64,000 nucleotides of DNA, taken from assembly GCF_029690065.1 (NCBI RefSeq), contig NZ_CP121463.1, positions 1,860,001 through 1,924,000 on the forward strand, in the 5' to 3' direction. A program made the position numbers and the translations under genes. Positions 36,500-45,517 of this stretch are shown in pieces (the stretch's first letter is position 1; every line of letters begins with the position of its first letter). The notes beneath the pieces were generated by a model. That model searched no databases and was not told the origin of the DNA. It saw only the letters and a program-made list of their open reading frames with translations. This DNA comes from Arthrobacter sp. Y-9. GTDB taxonomy: Bacteria > Actinomycetota > Actinomycetes > Actinomycetales > Micrococcaceae.

Positions 36500-37112
36500 C
36501 GTTCTCTCCGTCTTCTGGGATCCAGTCATCGTGCCATTCACCGGTCCGGGTGGCCTCCAGCCCGCGGGCCAGCCAGGTGTCGGCCACGCCCGCGAAAGGC
36601 CCCTGCCGGCCCTCCAGGGCGGCCAGGACGTCGCGGCTGGAGCTCTCCGTCGTCTCCACCAGCCAGTCCGGGTAGTCCATGGTGACGCGCCGCTCGGCGA
36701 ACTCGTCCTCGTCGTCGAGGTGGCTCGTGCCGTCGGCGAAGAGGATGACGTCCAGATCCATGTCCACCACGTGGAACTCGGTCACCTCCGGCCGGATGCG
36801 CTTGAACTCGTGCCCGACCGCCATGTCCACGTAGACGCGGAAGTCACCCGGGTGATCCTCGTCGTAGAAGGTCGCGACCCACTCGCCCGCACGGGGCACC
36901 AGCAGAACGTTGTGGCTCCGGGTGTAGAACGCCGCGCCGGGCCGGGAGCAGAACTCGCCCTTGGCCTGGTACACCCACCAGCCGTGCTCGTCCTCCCCGA
37001 GGTACCGGCCCGGCACCACCCAGTGCGCGGTGCCGTCCCATTTGCGGTTGCGGGCCACGACCAGCTCACCGGGAGCCACCTCGAGCGGCTCCCGGACGGA
37101 TCCGGCCGTCAC
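36492..37112 (-). CDS. DUF402 domain protein
   Basis: A 206-residue protein with a DUF402 domain, the fold of nucleoside-diphosphate/triphosphate phosphatases and FomD. Visible: [60 protein letters not shown] and [13 protein letters not shown]; the conserved Asp residues DVDM/DLDV type and the D-x-DE run fit divalent-metal binding. The start is a GTG overlapping the dxs stop (GTGA), so it follows dxs in one transcript. A role in clearing a nucleotide by-product is only inference. Confidence 0.8.
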   Translation of the reverse strand: MTAGSVREPLEVAPGELVVARNRKWDGTAHWVVPGRYLGEDEHGWWVYQAKGEFCSRPGAAFYTRSHNVLLVPRAGEWVATFYDEDHPGDFRVYVDMAVGHEFKRIRPEVTEFHVVDMDLDVILFADGTSHLDDEDEFAERRVTMDYPDWLVETTESSSRDVLAALEGRQGPFAGVADTWLARGLEATRTGEWHDDWIPEDGENDE

Positions 37113-39082
37113 AGTGCGGGAATGCTTCCCGTGCTGGGCGCCTGCTGACCCGGGAGGGGGCGCGCGAAGGGGACCTTCGTGCCGAGAACCTGCGCGACGA
37201 CGTCGTGCGTCACCTGCTGCGCCGTCAGGCCGACGCGCTCGAGAACTTCGCCGCGCGTGCCGTGCGCGAGGAACTCCGCCGGAAGCCCGACCTCGTTCAG
37301 CGCCGTGTCGACGCCGGCGGCCCGCATCTCCTGGCGGATCCTGGACCCGACGCCGCCCGCGCGGACGCCGTCCTCCAGGCACACGACCAGCCGGTGGCGC
37401 GCGGCGAGGGCGATGATCGAGCGGGGCACGGGAAGCACCCAGCGGGGGTCGACCACGGTGGACGTGATGCCATGAGCGGCGAGCCGCTCCCCCACCTCGA
37501 GCGTCAGCTCGCTCAGGGCGCCGACCGAGATGAGCAGCACATCGTTCTCCAGCTGCCCGTCCTCGGGCCGGGCGAGCACGTCCACGCCGTCCTTGAGACG
37601 CTCCACGGCGTTGACCTCGGGACCCACCGCGCCCTTGGAAAAGCGGACCACGCTGGGCGCGTCGTCGATCGCGACGGCTTCCCGCAGCTCTTCCTGAAGC
37701 CGGCTCGCATCGCGGGGTGCCGCGAGGTGCAGGCCCGGCACGGTCTGGACCATGGCCATGTCCCACATGCCGTGGTGGCTGGGTCCATCGGGACCGGTGA
37801 CGCCCGCACGGTCAAGCACCAGGGTCACCCCGGCCTTGTGCAGGGCGACATCCATCAGCAGCTGGTCGAAGGCACGGTTCAGGAAAGTCGCATACACGGC
37901 GACCACGGGGTGCAGGCCGCCGAAAGCCAGTCCGGCCGCCATGGTGACGGCGTGCTGCTCGGCGATGCCGACATCGATCACGCGATCAGGGTGGCGGGCC
38001 GCCATCTCGCTGAGGCCCACGGGGATCAGCATGGCGCCGGTGATGCCGACGATGTCGTCCCGCTCATCCGCGATCGCGGCGATCTCCTCGCCGAAGACAC
38101 TCGTCCAGGACCGGGCGCCGCCACTGGAAGTCGGCAGGCCGGTCTCCGGGTCGATGACGCCGACGGCGTGGAACTGATCCGCCTCGTCCGCGCGGGCTGG
38201 CGCATAGCCGCGGCCCTTCTCGGTGATCGTGTGCACCAGCACCGGTCCGCCGAAGTTACGGGCCAGGCGCAGCGCCTCCTCGACGGCGGCCTCGTCATGG
38301 CCGTCCACGGGTCCGATGTACTTCAGACCCAGATCCTCGAACATGCCCTGGGGCGCCCACCAGTCCTTCACGCCCTTCTTCGCGGCGTGCAGGCTCTTGT
38401 AGGTGAACTGGCCGACGGGGCCGCCCTCCTGCAGACGGGACTTCCACCAGTTCATGGCGCCCTCGTAGCCGGGCTTGGCGCGCCAGGCGTCGATCGTGGG
38501 ACGCAGCGAGGCGAGATAGTCGGCGAAACCGCCGACGGTCGGAGCATAGGAGCGGCCGTTGTCGTTGACGACGATGACCACCTTGCGGTCCTTGTCGGCC
38601 GCGATGTTGTTCAGGGCCTCCCAGGCCATGCCGCCGGTCAGGGCACCGTCGCCGATCACGGCGACCGTGTAGCGGTCGGTCTCCCCGCGCAGCTTCCGGG
38701 CGCGGGAGATGCCGTCCGCCCAGGACAGGGAGGAGGATGCGTGCGAGGACTCGACGATGTCGTGTTCGGATTCGCCGCGGTCCGGGTAACCAGAGAGACC
38801 GCCTTGCTGCCGGAGCGTGGCGAAGTCCTGCCGCCCGGTGAGCAGTTTGTGCACATACGACTGGTGCCCGGTGTCGAAGACGATGGAGTCGACGGGCGAA
38901 TCGAAGACCCGGTGCAGCGCGATGGTCAGCTCCACGACGCCCAGATTGGGACCGAGATGTCCACCCGTCTGCGAGACGTTGCTGATCAGGAACTCGCGGA
39001 TCTCCGCCGCGAGGGGCTCCAGCTGGTCCTGATTCAGCCGCTGCAGATCATGCGGTTCCCGGATACCTTCCAAGATGCCCAA
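37109..39082 (-). CDS. dxs: 1-deoxy-D-xylulose-5-phosphate synthase
   Basis: First step of the MEP isoprenoid pathway: condenses pyruvate and glyceraldehyde 3-phosphate with thiamine diphosphate. The 657-residue protein has [17 protein letters not shown], the ThDP motif [20 protein letters not shown] with the closing [47 protein letters not shown] with the catalytic Glu, and [23 protein letters not shown] start [17 protein letters not shown]. The C-terminus carries about 15 extra residues ([16 protein letters not shown]). Confidence 0.97.
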   Translation of the reverse strand: MGILEGIREPHDLQRLNQDQLEPLAAEIREFLISNVSQTGGHLGPNLGVVELTIALHRVFDSPVDSIVFDTGHQSYVHKLLTGRQDFATLRQQGGLSGYPDRGESEHDIVESSHASSSLSWADGISRARKLRGETDRYTVAVIGDGALTGGMAWEALNNIAADKDRKVVIVVNDNGRSYAPTVGGFADYLASLRPTIDAWRAKPGYEGAMNWWKSRLQEGGPVGQFTYKSLHAAKKGVKDWWAPQGMFEDLGLKYIGPVDGHDEAAVEEALRLARNFGGPVLVHTITEKGRGYAPARADEADQFHAVGVIDPETGLPTSSGGARSWTSVFGEEIAAIADERDDIVGITGAMLIPVGLSEMAARHPDRVIDVGIAEQHAVTMAAGLAFGGLHPVVAVYATFLNRAFDQLLMDVALHKAGVTLVLDRAGVTGPDGPSHHGMWDMAMVQTVPGLHLAAPRDASRLQEELREAVAIDDAPSVVRFSKGAVGPEVNAVERLKDGVDVLARPEDGQLENDVLLISVGALSELTLEVGERLAAHGITSTVVDPRWVLPVPRSIIALAARHRLVVCLEDGVRAGGVGSRIRQEMRAAGVDTALNEVGLPAEFLAHGTRGEVLERVGLTAQQVTHDVVAQVLGTKVPFARPLPGQQAPSTGSIPAL

Positions 39083-39290
39083 GGGCCCTCCTTCTCCCGC
39101 CGGTTGTGCTCTCCCACTTTACCGCCTCCCCGGGCGAGGAGACGCCGCGACTTCGCCGGAAACGGAAGACCCCGACCCCGTGAGCGGGCAGGGTCATCGA
39201 CGGCGCCGAACGCGCCAGGTAGCCCCGAGGCCGACTCCGGCACGCACCGCCGCGCGCCTCGCCCGGCCGGATCCAGCAGCGGAAACGGCC

Positions 39291-39330
39291 TTGACACGTA
39301 GTTGAGTTAAGTCATAATTGAGTGTACTCA
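39291..39330 (+). promoter_or_regulatory. Promoter and candidate TetR operator for the dehydrogenase gene
   Basis: Consensus -35 TTGACA (39291-39296), 16-base spacer and -10 CATAAT (39313-39318). Just downstream, over the expected transcription start, is the imperfect palindrome TGAGT-GT-ACTCA (39319-39330) followed by GTTATT. A similar sequence lies before the tetR gene at 41334. Confidence 0.7.
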
Positions 39331-39358
39331 GTTATTGATTCCCGGAAGGACCCAGGCC

Positions 39359-40399
39359 ATGCGAGCGTTCACCGTCACCAGATACCAGGAGCCACTGCGC
39401 GAAGCCGACGTCGCCGAGCCGTCCCTCGGCGACCACGACCTCCTCGTGGGGGTGCAGGCAGCCGGCCTCAACCAGCTGGACGAGAAGATCCGGCTCGGCG
39501 AGTTCAAGCAGCTCCTCCCGTACAAGCTCCCGTTGGTCCTCGGCCACGACCTCGCCGGGACCGTCCTCCGGGTCGGCGCCGAGGTGCGCGGCTTCAAGCC
39601 CGGCGATCAGGTCTACTCCCGTCCCCGCGATGGCCGCATCGGCACGTTCGCCGAACGCATCGCCGTCAGCGAGGAGGACGTGGCGCTGAAGCCCGCATCG
39701 CTGAGCATGGAAGAGGCCGGCTCACTGCCACTCGTGGCGCTGACCGCCTGGCAGGCGCTGGTGGAGCGGGGCGACGTGAAGCCGGGGCAGAAGGTTCTCA
39801 TCCATGCCGGCGCCGGTGGGGTCGGCTCGATCGCCATCCAGCTTGCCAAGCATCTCGGCGCGACCGTCGCCACCACGGCGAGCGGCGCCAACGCCGATTT
39901 CGTCCGCGGCCTCGGGGCGGACGTCGTGATCGACTACCGCACCCAGGACTTCGAACAGCTTCTGAGCGGATACGACCTGGTGCTGGACAGCCTGGGCGGA
40001 GAGAACCTGCAGAAGTCGCTGCGCATCCTCCGGCCCGGCGGGAAGGCGATCGGGATCTCCGGCCCGCCCGATCCGGCGTTCGCCCGCGAAGCCGGCCTCA
40101 ACCCGGTGGTGCGCCTAGCGATCGCCGGGCTCAGCGCCGGGATCCGCAGACAGGCGAAGAAGCTCGGCGTCAGCTACGAATTCCTCTTCATGCGCGCCAG
40201 TGGTGAGCAGTTGCGCCGGATCAGCGCATTGGTCGATGACGGCGTGCTGCGCCCGGTGGTTGGAGAGGTCTTCGGCTTCGACCAGGCCCCGCAGGCGCTG
40301 GAATCCCTCGCCAAGGGCGGCCTCCGCGGCAAAGCGGTCGTCACGCTGGCCGACCGGCCCCTGCCCACCACCGACCCTTCAATTGAGACGGCGTCATGA
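39359..40399 (+). CDS. Medium-chain dehydrogenase, quinone oxidoreductase type
   Basis: NADPH-dependent enzyme of the MDR superfamily, 346 residues, without the structural zinc cysteines. Features: MRAFTVTRYQEPLREADVAE, LGHDLAGTVLRVGAEVRGFK, LTAWQALVERGDVKPGQKVL, IHAGAGGVGSIAIQLAKHLG (Rossmann motif) and DLVLDSLGGENL. Probably reduces quinones or enones. An upstream in-frame start at 39335 exists; ATG 39359 is better placed after GGAAGGACC. Its stop overlaps the hydrolase ATG (ATGA). Expression is likely controlled by the TetR protein at the end of the cluster. Confidence 0.9.
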   Translation: MRAFTVTRYQEPLREADVAEPSLGDHDLLVGVQAAGLNQLDEKIRLGEFKQLLPYKLPLVLGHDLAGTVLRVGAEVRGFKPGDQVYSRPRDGRIGTFAERIAVSEEDVALKPASLSMEEAGSLPLVALTAWQALVERGDVKPGQKVLIHAGAGGVGSIAIQLAKHLGATVATTASGANADFVRGLGADVVIDYRTQDFEQLLSGYDLVLDSLGGENLQKSLRILRPGGKAIGISGPPDPAFAREAGLNPVVRLAIAGLSAGIRRQAKKLGVSYEFLFMRASGEQLRRISALVDDGVLRPVVGEVFGFDQAPQALESLAKGGLRGKAVVTLADRPLPTTDPSIETAS

Positions 40400-41280
40400 A
40401 CCACATCGACTCACAGAACGGATCGGGCGCGGCAGACGAACCCCAGGTCATCTCGTATGCGATGGCACCAACCCGGACAGTCACCGCCGGCGGCGTCACG
40501 TACGCCTACCGGGAGCTCGGACCGAAGGAAGGCATCCCGGTCGTGTTCTTCGTGCACCTCGCGGGAACCCTGGACAACTGGGACCCCCGGATCATCGATC
40601 CGATCGCGGCGAACCGCCACGTCATCACGTTCGATCAGCCCGGCGTCGGCGCCTCCACGGGACAGGTGGCCCGCAGCATCGAGGCGATGGCAGACGACGC
40701 CTACACCTTCATCCGGGCACTTGGTTTCACCACGATCGACGTCTTCTCCTTTTCGATGGGCGGCATGATCGCCCAGGACCTGGCCCTCAAGCATCCCGGC
40801 CTCATCCGCAGGCTGGTGCTGACGGGCACCGGGCCGCGCGGAGGCAAGAACATGGACAAGGTCGTCGGCACCACCTACCGGGACATCCTCCGCGCCGCAC
40901 TGACCAGATCAGATCCCAAGGAGTTCCTGTTCTTCAACCGCGACGCCGCAGGAAAGCAGGCCGCGAAGGCGTTCTTGAAGCGCCTGCAGGAGCGCACGGC
41001 CGACCGGGACAAGCCGGCCAGCACCCGGGCGCTCAGGGTGCAGCTCAAGGCCATCCAGCGGTTCGGCCGCTCCGCGCCGTCGGACCTGTCGAAGCTCACC
41101 CAGCCCACCTTGATCGCGAACGGCGACAACGACCGCATGGTGCCGTCCGCCCTCTCCTGGGACCTTCACCACCGCATCAAGGGATCCGAGCTGATCATCC
41201 ACCCCGGTTCCGGCCACGGCGGCATCTTCCAGTTCCACGCCGAGTTCGTTCCCGCCGCCGTCGAATTCCTGGGCGATTGA
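40396..41280 (+). CDS. Alpha/beta hydrolase
   Basis: A 294-residue serine hydrolase of the haloperoxidase/epoxide-hydrolase-like group. Catalytic set: FFVHLAGTLDNWDPRI (HxxGT-like oxyanion loop), IDVFSFSMGGMIAQDLALKH (nucleophile Ser), LIANGDNDRMVPSA (Asp) and HPGSGHGGIFQFHAEF (His). N-terminal 30 residues are polar. Translationally coupled to the dehydrogenase; no signal peptide, so cytosolic. The pair could detoxify an electrophile or catabolise an ester, with the substrate being the TetR inducer. That is inference. Confidence 0.9.
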   Translation: MNHIDSQNGSGAADEPQVISYAMAPTRTVTAGGVTYAYRELGPKEGIPVVFFVHLAGTLDNWDPRIIDPIAANRHVITFDQPGVGASTGQVARSIEAMADDAYTFIRALGFTTIDVFSFSMGGMIAQDLALKHPGLIRRLVLTGTGPRGGKNMDKVVGTTYRDILRAALTRSDPKEFLFFNRDAAGKQAAKAFLKRLQERTADRDKPASTRALRVQLKAIQRFGRSAPSDLSKLTQPTLIANGDNDRMVPSALSWDLHHRIKGSELIIHPGSGHGGIFQFHAEFVPAAVEFLGD

Positions 41281-41330
41281 CCCTCCCGCGCACCGCACAG
41301 CCCCGCGCCGTCTCCGGGGATATAGTCAAC

Positions 41331-41348
41331 ACCGAGTACGGTCAGTTT
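41331..41348 (+). promoter_or_regulatory. Candidate operator upstream of tetR-type gene
   Basis: ACCG-AGTA-CGGT (41331-41342) is an inverted repeat followed by CAGTTTTT. Aligned with the site at 39320, GAGTACGGTCAGTTTTT matches 13 of 17 positions (GAGTGTACTCAGTTATT), consistent with one regulator binding both. Confidence 0.55.
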
Positions 41349-41367
41349 TTTCTTGGGAGGAGCCGCC

Positions 41368-41973
41368 ATGCCTGTCGCGCCCCAGCCGCTCGGACGACGC
41401 GAGCGGAACAAGCAGCAGAAGCTCGATCGCATCACCGCCGCGGCCGCCGAACTGTTCGCCGAACACGGAGTCGATGATGTCACGACGCAGCAGATCGCCG
41501 ACAAGGCCGACATCGGCACCGGCACCCTGTTCCTCTATGCCAGGACGAAGGGAGAGCTCCTCCTGCTCGTCCAGAACGCCCACTATGCCGAAGCGCTCGA
41601 GCGCGGCCGGACTGATGCAGAAGCGGCCTCGGAGACCCTCGACGCGGTGATGTGCATCGTGCGTCCCATCGTGGAATGCAACCGCGTCCAGGTCGACAAC
41701 GGGCGCACCTACCTGCGGGAGATGGTCTTCGGGGACCCGGCCGAGCCGCACCACGCCGAGGCCCTGTCCATCGTCGCGCAGACCGAGGAGGCCATCGCCG
41801 ACGTCCTGGCCCGAGAGGAGCCTGCCGGACTCTCGGAGGCCGCGACCAGGGCCCACATCATCTCGGCGATCATGTTCCTCGGCATGGCGGCAAGCGAGAA
41901 CGCCGCGCTGAGCACGGAGGCGATCGTGCAGGACATCAAGACTCAGATCAGCGTTCTGCTGCCCACCACGTGA
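41368..41973 (+). CDS. TetR/AcrR-family transcriptional regulator
   Basis: A 201-residue repressor. The N-terminal helix-turn-helix is clear: LDRITAAAAELFAEHGVDDV then TTQQIADKADIGTGTLFLYA and RTKGELLLLVQNAHY. The C-terminal ligand domain is helical and not assignable to a known effector. ATG at 41368 has GGGAGGAGCC upstream. It closes the dehydrogenase-hydrolase-TetR cluster, 87 bases after the hydrolase, and probably represses both the cluster promoter and its own. Confidence 0.92.
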   Translation: MPVAPQPLGRRERNKQQKLDRITAAAAELFAEHGVDDVTTQQIADKADIGTGTLFLYARTKGELLLLVQNAHYAEALERGRTDAEAASETLDAVMCIVRPIVECNRVQVDNGRTYLREMVFGDPAEPHHAEALSIVAQTEEAIADVLAREEPAGLSEAATRAHIISAIMFLGMAASENAALSTEAIVQDIKTQISVLLPTT

Positions 41974-41981
41974 CCCGGTGA

Positions 41982-42023
41982 CGCGAATGCCCCGTCAGGC
42001 CGAAGCCTGACGGGGCATTCGCG
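41982..42023. terminator. Bidirectional terminator between tetR and acn
   Basis: A perfect 19 bp stem (CGCGAATGCCCCGTCAGGC and complement) with a CGAA tetraloop between the converging genes. Confidence 0.88.
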
Positions 42024-42083
42024 GTGGATCCTGGAGTGACGGTGAGTCAGCTACCAGGGCCTCCGGCCTCCGAGCCGATCAGC

Positions 42084-44918
42084 TCAGGAACCGCTGATCT
42101 GGCGCAGCACGTACTGGAGGATGCCACCGTTGCGGTAGTAGTCAGCCTCACCGGGGGTGTCGATGCGGACGACGGCGTCGAAGGACGTGCTCGTGCCGTC
42201 CTCCTTGGTGGCCGTGACCTTCAGGGTCTTCGGCGTCACGCCTTCGTTCAGCTGGGTCACGCCCGAGATCGAGAACGTCTCGGTGCCGTCCAGGCCCAGG
42301 GTCGCAGCGTTCTCGCCCTCCGGGAACTGGAGCGGCAGGACGCCCATGCCGATCAGGTTCGAGCGGTGGATGCGCTCGAAGCTCTCGGTGATGACGGCCT
42401 TGACGCCCAGCAGCGCGGTGCCCTTGGCAGCCCAGTCACGGCTGGAGCCGGAACCGTACTCCTTGCCGCCCAGGACCACCAGCGGGGTGCCCGCTTCGCG
42501 GTAGTTCTGCGCGGCGTCGTAGACGTAGGCCTGCGGGCCGTCGGGCTGGGTGAAGTCGCGGGTGAAGCCACCCTCGACGCCGGCGCCGTCGTTGAAGTCG
42601 GCGAGCAGCTGGTTCTTGATGCGGATGTTCGCGAACGTGCCGCGGATCATCACCTCGTGGTTGCCACGACGGGAACCGTAGGAGTTGAAGTCCTTGCGCT
42701 CCACCCCGTTGGCCAGCAGGTACTGGCCGGCCGGGGTGTCCGACTTGAAGGAACCGGCCGGGGAGATGTGGTCCGTGGTGACGGAATCGCCCAGCTTGAG
42801 GAGCACGCGGGCGCCCTCGATGTCCGTGACGGGATCCGGCTGCGCCTTCATGCCCTCGAAGTACGGGGGCTTCCGGACGTAGGTGGAATCCTCGGCCCAG
42901 GCGAAGGTGTCACCGGCGGGGGTGTCGAGAGCCTTCCAGCGATCGTCGCCCTCGAAGACGCCTTCGTAGCCCTTGGCGAACATGCCCTCGTCGATGGAGG
43001 AGTCGATGACTTCCTGGACCTCGACCGGGTTCGGCCAGATGTCCTTGAGGAACACGTCGTTGCCCTGCTCATCCTGACCCAGCGGATCGACGTCGAAGTC
43101 GAAGTCCATGGTGCCGGCCAGAGCGTAGGCGATGACCAGCGGCGGGGAGGCCAGGTAGTTCATCTTGACGTCCGGGTTGATGCGGCCCTCGAAGTTGCGG
43201 TTGCCTGAGAGGACGGCGGTGACGGAGAGGTCGTTGGCCTGGATGGCCTCGGAGATCTCCGGCTCGAGCGGGCCCGAGTTGCCGATGCAGGTGGCGCAGC
43301 CGTAGCCGACGATGTAGAAGCCGAGCTTCTCCAGGTACGGCGTCAGGCCTGACTTCTCGTAGTAGTCCGTGACGACCTTCGAGCCCGGGGCGACAGAGGT
43401 CTTGACCCACGGCTTGGCCGTGAGGCCCTTCTCCACGGCGTTGCGGGCCAGCAGAGCGGCGGCCAGCATCACGGACGGGTTCGAGGTGTTGGTGCAGGAG
43501 GTGATCGAGGCGATCGACACCGCGCCGTGGTCCAGCTCGAAGCTGCGGCCGTCGGCGGTCTGGACGGTGACGGGCTTGGACGGACGTCCGTCGGCGCCGT
43601 TGGCGGCGGAAGCCACCACCGTGACCTCGTTGTCCTCGGTCATGTGGGAGTCCGGCGAGAAGGACGGGGAGTCGGAGGCCGGGAAAGACTCGTCCAGCGC
43701 CTCGTCCACGCTGCCGTCGGCGAGCGTGACGTAGTTGTGGATGTCCTTGCGGAACTGCTCCTTGGCGTCCGTGAGCTCGATACGGTCCTGAGGACGCTTC
43801 GGGCCGGAGATGGACGGCACCACGGTGGACAGGTCCAGCTCGAGGTACTCGGAGAAGCGCAGCTCGCGGGACGGGTCGTGCCAGAGGCCCTGCTCCTTGG
43901 TGTACGCCTCCACCAGGGCGACGTTCTCCTCGCTGCGGCCGGTAAGGCGCAGGTAGTCGAGGGTGACGTCGTCGATCGGGAACATGGCGGCCGTGGAGCC
44001 GAACTCCGGGCTCATGTTGCCGATCGTGGCGCGGTTGGCGAGCGGCACGGCCGCGACGCCTTCACCGTAGAACTCGACGAACTTGCCGACGACGCCGTGC
44101 TTGCGCAGCATCTCGGTGATGGTCAGCACCACGTCGGTGGCGGTGGCGCCGGCCGGGATGGAGCCGGAGAGCTTGAAGCCCACGACGCGCGGGATGAGCA
44201 TGGAGACGGGCTGGCCGAGCATCGCCGCTTCGGCCTCGATGCCGCCGACACCCCAGCCGAGCACACCCAGGCCGTTGACCATGGTGGTGTGGGAGTCGGT
44301 GCCCACACAGGTGTCCGGGTAAGCGCGCAGCTTGCCGTCCACCTCACGGGTCATGATGGTGCGGGCCAGGTACTCGATGTTGACCTGGTGCACGATACCG
44401 GTTCCCGGCGGGACGACCTTGAAGTCGTCGAAAGCGGTCTGGCCCCAGCGCAGGAACTGGTACCGCTCCCCATTGCGCTGGTACTCGATCTCCATGTTCC
44501 GCTCGAGCGCGCCGGCGTTGCCGAACGCGTCGATCTGCACGGAGTGGTCGATGACCATCTCGGCCGGCGCCAGCGGGTTGACGCGCTTCGGGTCACCGCC
44601 CAGGTCCTTCACGGCCTCGCGCATGGTGGCCAGGTCGACCACACACGGCACGCCGGTGAAGTCCTGCATGATCACGCGGGCGGGGGTGAACTGGATTTCC
44701 GTGTCGGGCTCGGCTGCCGGATCCCAGGCGGCCAGGGCGCGGACATGGTCGGCGGTGATGTTGGCACCGTCCTCGGTCCGGAGCAGATTCTCCAGAAGGA
44801 CTTTCAAGCTGTAGGGAAGGCTTTCCGCGCCTTCCACAGAGTTCAGCCGGAAGATTTCGTAATCGGTGCCTTTGACGTTCAGTACGCCCTTGGAACCGAA
44901 GCTGTCCACAGTGCTCAT
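42084..44918 (-). CDS. acn: Aconitate hydratase A
   Basis: TCA-cycle enzyme isomerising citrate and isocitrate, 944 residues, AcnA/IRP type. The [4Fe-4S] cysteines are present: [14 protein letters not shown] (one) and [20 protein letters not shown] (two). Other blocks: [25 protein letters not shown]-like [35 protein letters not shown], and [20 protein letters not shown] in the swivelling domain. An insert [20 protein letters not shown] at about residue 400 is acidic and Ser/Pro-rich. ATG 44918 ([14 protein letters not shown]) has GAGAGGAGTCC upstream; the frame is open 10 codons further. An iron-box-like site lies 59 bases before the start. Confidence 0.96.
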   Translation of the reverse strand: MSTVDSFGSKGVLNVKGTDYEIFRLNSVEGAESLPYSLKVLLENLLRTEDGANITADHVRALAAWDPAAEPDTEIQFTPARVIMQDFTGVPCVVDLATMREAVKDLGGDPKRVNPLAPAEMVIDHSVQIDAFGNAGALERNMEIEYQRNGERYQFLRWGQTAFDDFKVVPPGTGIVHQVNIEYLARTIMTREVDGKLRAYPDTCVGTDSHTTMVNGLGVLGWGVGGIEAEAAMLGQPVSMLIPRVVGFKLSGSIPAGATATDVVLTITEMLRKHGVVGKFVEFYGEGVAAVPLANRATIGNMSPEFGSTAAMFPIDDVTLDYLRLTGRSEENVALVEAYTKEQGLWHDPSRELRFSEYLELDLSTVVPSISGPKRPQDRIELTDAKEQFRKDIHNYVTLADGSVDEALDESFPASDSPSFSPDSHMTEDNEVTVVASAANGADGRPSKPVTVQTADGRSFELDHGAVSIASITSCTNTSNPSVMLAAALLARNAVEKGLTAKPWVKTSVAPGSKVVTDYYEKSGLTPYLEKLGFYIVGYGCATCIGNSGPLEPEISEAIQANDLSVTAVLSGNRNFEGRINPDVKMNYLASPPLVIAYALAGTMDFDFDVDPLGQDEQGNDVFLKDIWPNPVEVQEVIDSSIDEGMFAKGYEGVFEGDDRWKALDTPAGDTFAWAEDSTYVRKPPYFEGMKAQPDPVTDIEGARVLLKLGDSVTTDHISPAGSFKSDTPAGQYLLANGVERKDFNSYGSRRGNHEVMIRGTFANIRIKNQLLADFNDGAGVEGGFTRDFTQPDGPQAYVYDAAQNYREAGTPLVVLGGKEYGSGSSRDWAAKGTALLGVKAVITESFERIHRSNLIGMGVLPLQFPEGENAATLGLDGTETFSISGVTQLNEGVTPKTLKVTATKEDGTSTSFDAVVRIDTPGEADYYRNGGILQYVLRQISGS

Positions 44919-44976
44919 ATAGCAGGACTCCTCTCGCAACACTTTCATCTTTGTCGCGTCACAGAACGCATGCTAG

Positions 44977-44995
44977 TTAGGTCTGCCTAACCGCT
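44977..44995 (-). promoter_or_regulatory. Iron-box-like site (DtxR/IdeR type) upstream of acn
   Basis: TTAGGTCTGCCTAACC (44977-44992) matches the classical 19-base iron box TTAGGTTAGCCTAACCTAA at 14 of 19 positions and has TTAGG/CCTAA arms. It is 59 bases upstream of the acn ATG, in a 106-base intergenic gap, where a promoter is expected. Direct iron control of this Fe-S enzyme is plausible; unverified. Confidence 0.5.
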
Positions 44996-45024
44996 CGTGA
45001 CTGGCGCGCCAGCCGCCTGATACC

Positions 45025-45435
45025 TCACTGACCGGCGATGTTGACCATCCACGTGACGCCGAACCGGTCCACGACCATGCCGAAGGTGTCGCCCCAGATC
45101 TGCCGTTCGAGCGGCATGACCACCTGTCCGCCCTCGGAGAGCGCCTCCCAGTAGCCCTGCAGTTCCGCTGCGTCATCACCGGAGAGGCTGACCGAGAAAC
45201 CGGCGTGTCCCGTGAACTGCATCTGGTTCGGCGTGTCCGCCGCCATCAGCGTGTAGCCGGCCGGGGTCTTGAGCAGGGCGTGCATGATCTTGTCAGCCTC
45301 GGCCGGATCGTCCGACGCGTGGAACTCACCGAAGGTGTTGAGCGTCAGCTCACCGCCGAGCGCACCCTGGTAGAACTCCATGGCCTGCCGGGCGTTGTCC
45401 TGGAAGTTCAGATACGGGTTGAGGTTCGAGGACAT
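45025..45435 (-). CDS. VOC-family (PhnB/glyoxalase-like) protein
   Basis: A 136-residue vicinal-oxygen-chelate protein: LNPYLNFQDNARQAMEFYQG, LGGELTLNTFGEF, MHALLKTPAGYTLMAADTP, GFSVSLSGDDAAELQGYW and MPLERQIWGDTFGMVVDRFG. This is the PhnB/DUF1338-like arrangement with two beta-alpha-beta3 units; the metal positions are only partly conserved, so enzymatic activity is uncertain. ATG 45435 follows GAAAGGAGCC. Stand-alone, upstream of acn. Confidence 0.88.
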   Translation of the reverse strand: MSSNLNPYLNFQDNARQAMEFYQGALGGELTLNTFGEFHASDDPAEADKIMHALLKTPAGYTLMAADTPNQMQFTGHAGFSVSLSGDDAAELQGYWEALSEGGQVVMPLERQIWGDTFGMVVDRFGVTWMVNIAGQ

Positions 45436-45517
45436 GACGGGCTCCTTTCGCGGCGCCGCCATGGCGCCCCACGGTCAAGCTACACCCGGTGTCAGCACCC
45501 CGCAATGGTCCCGGACG

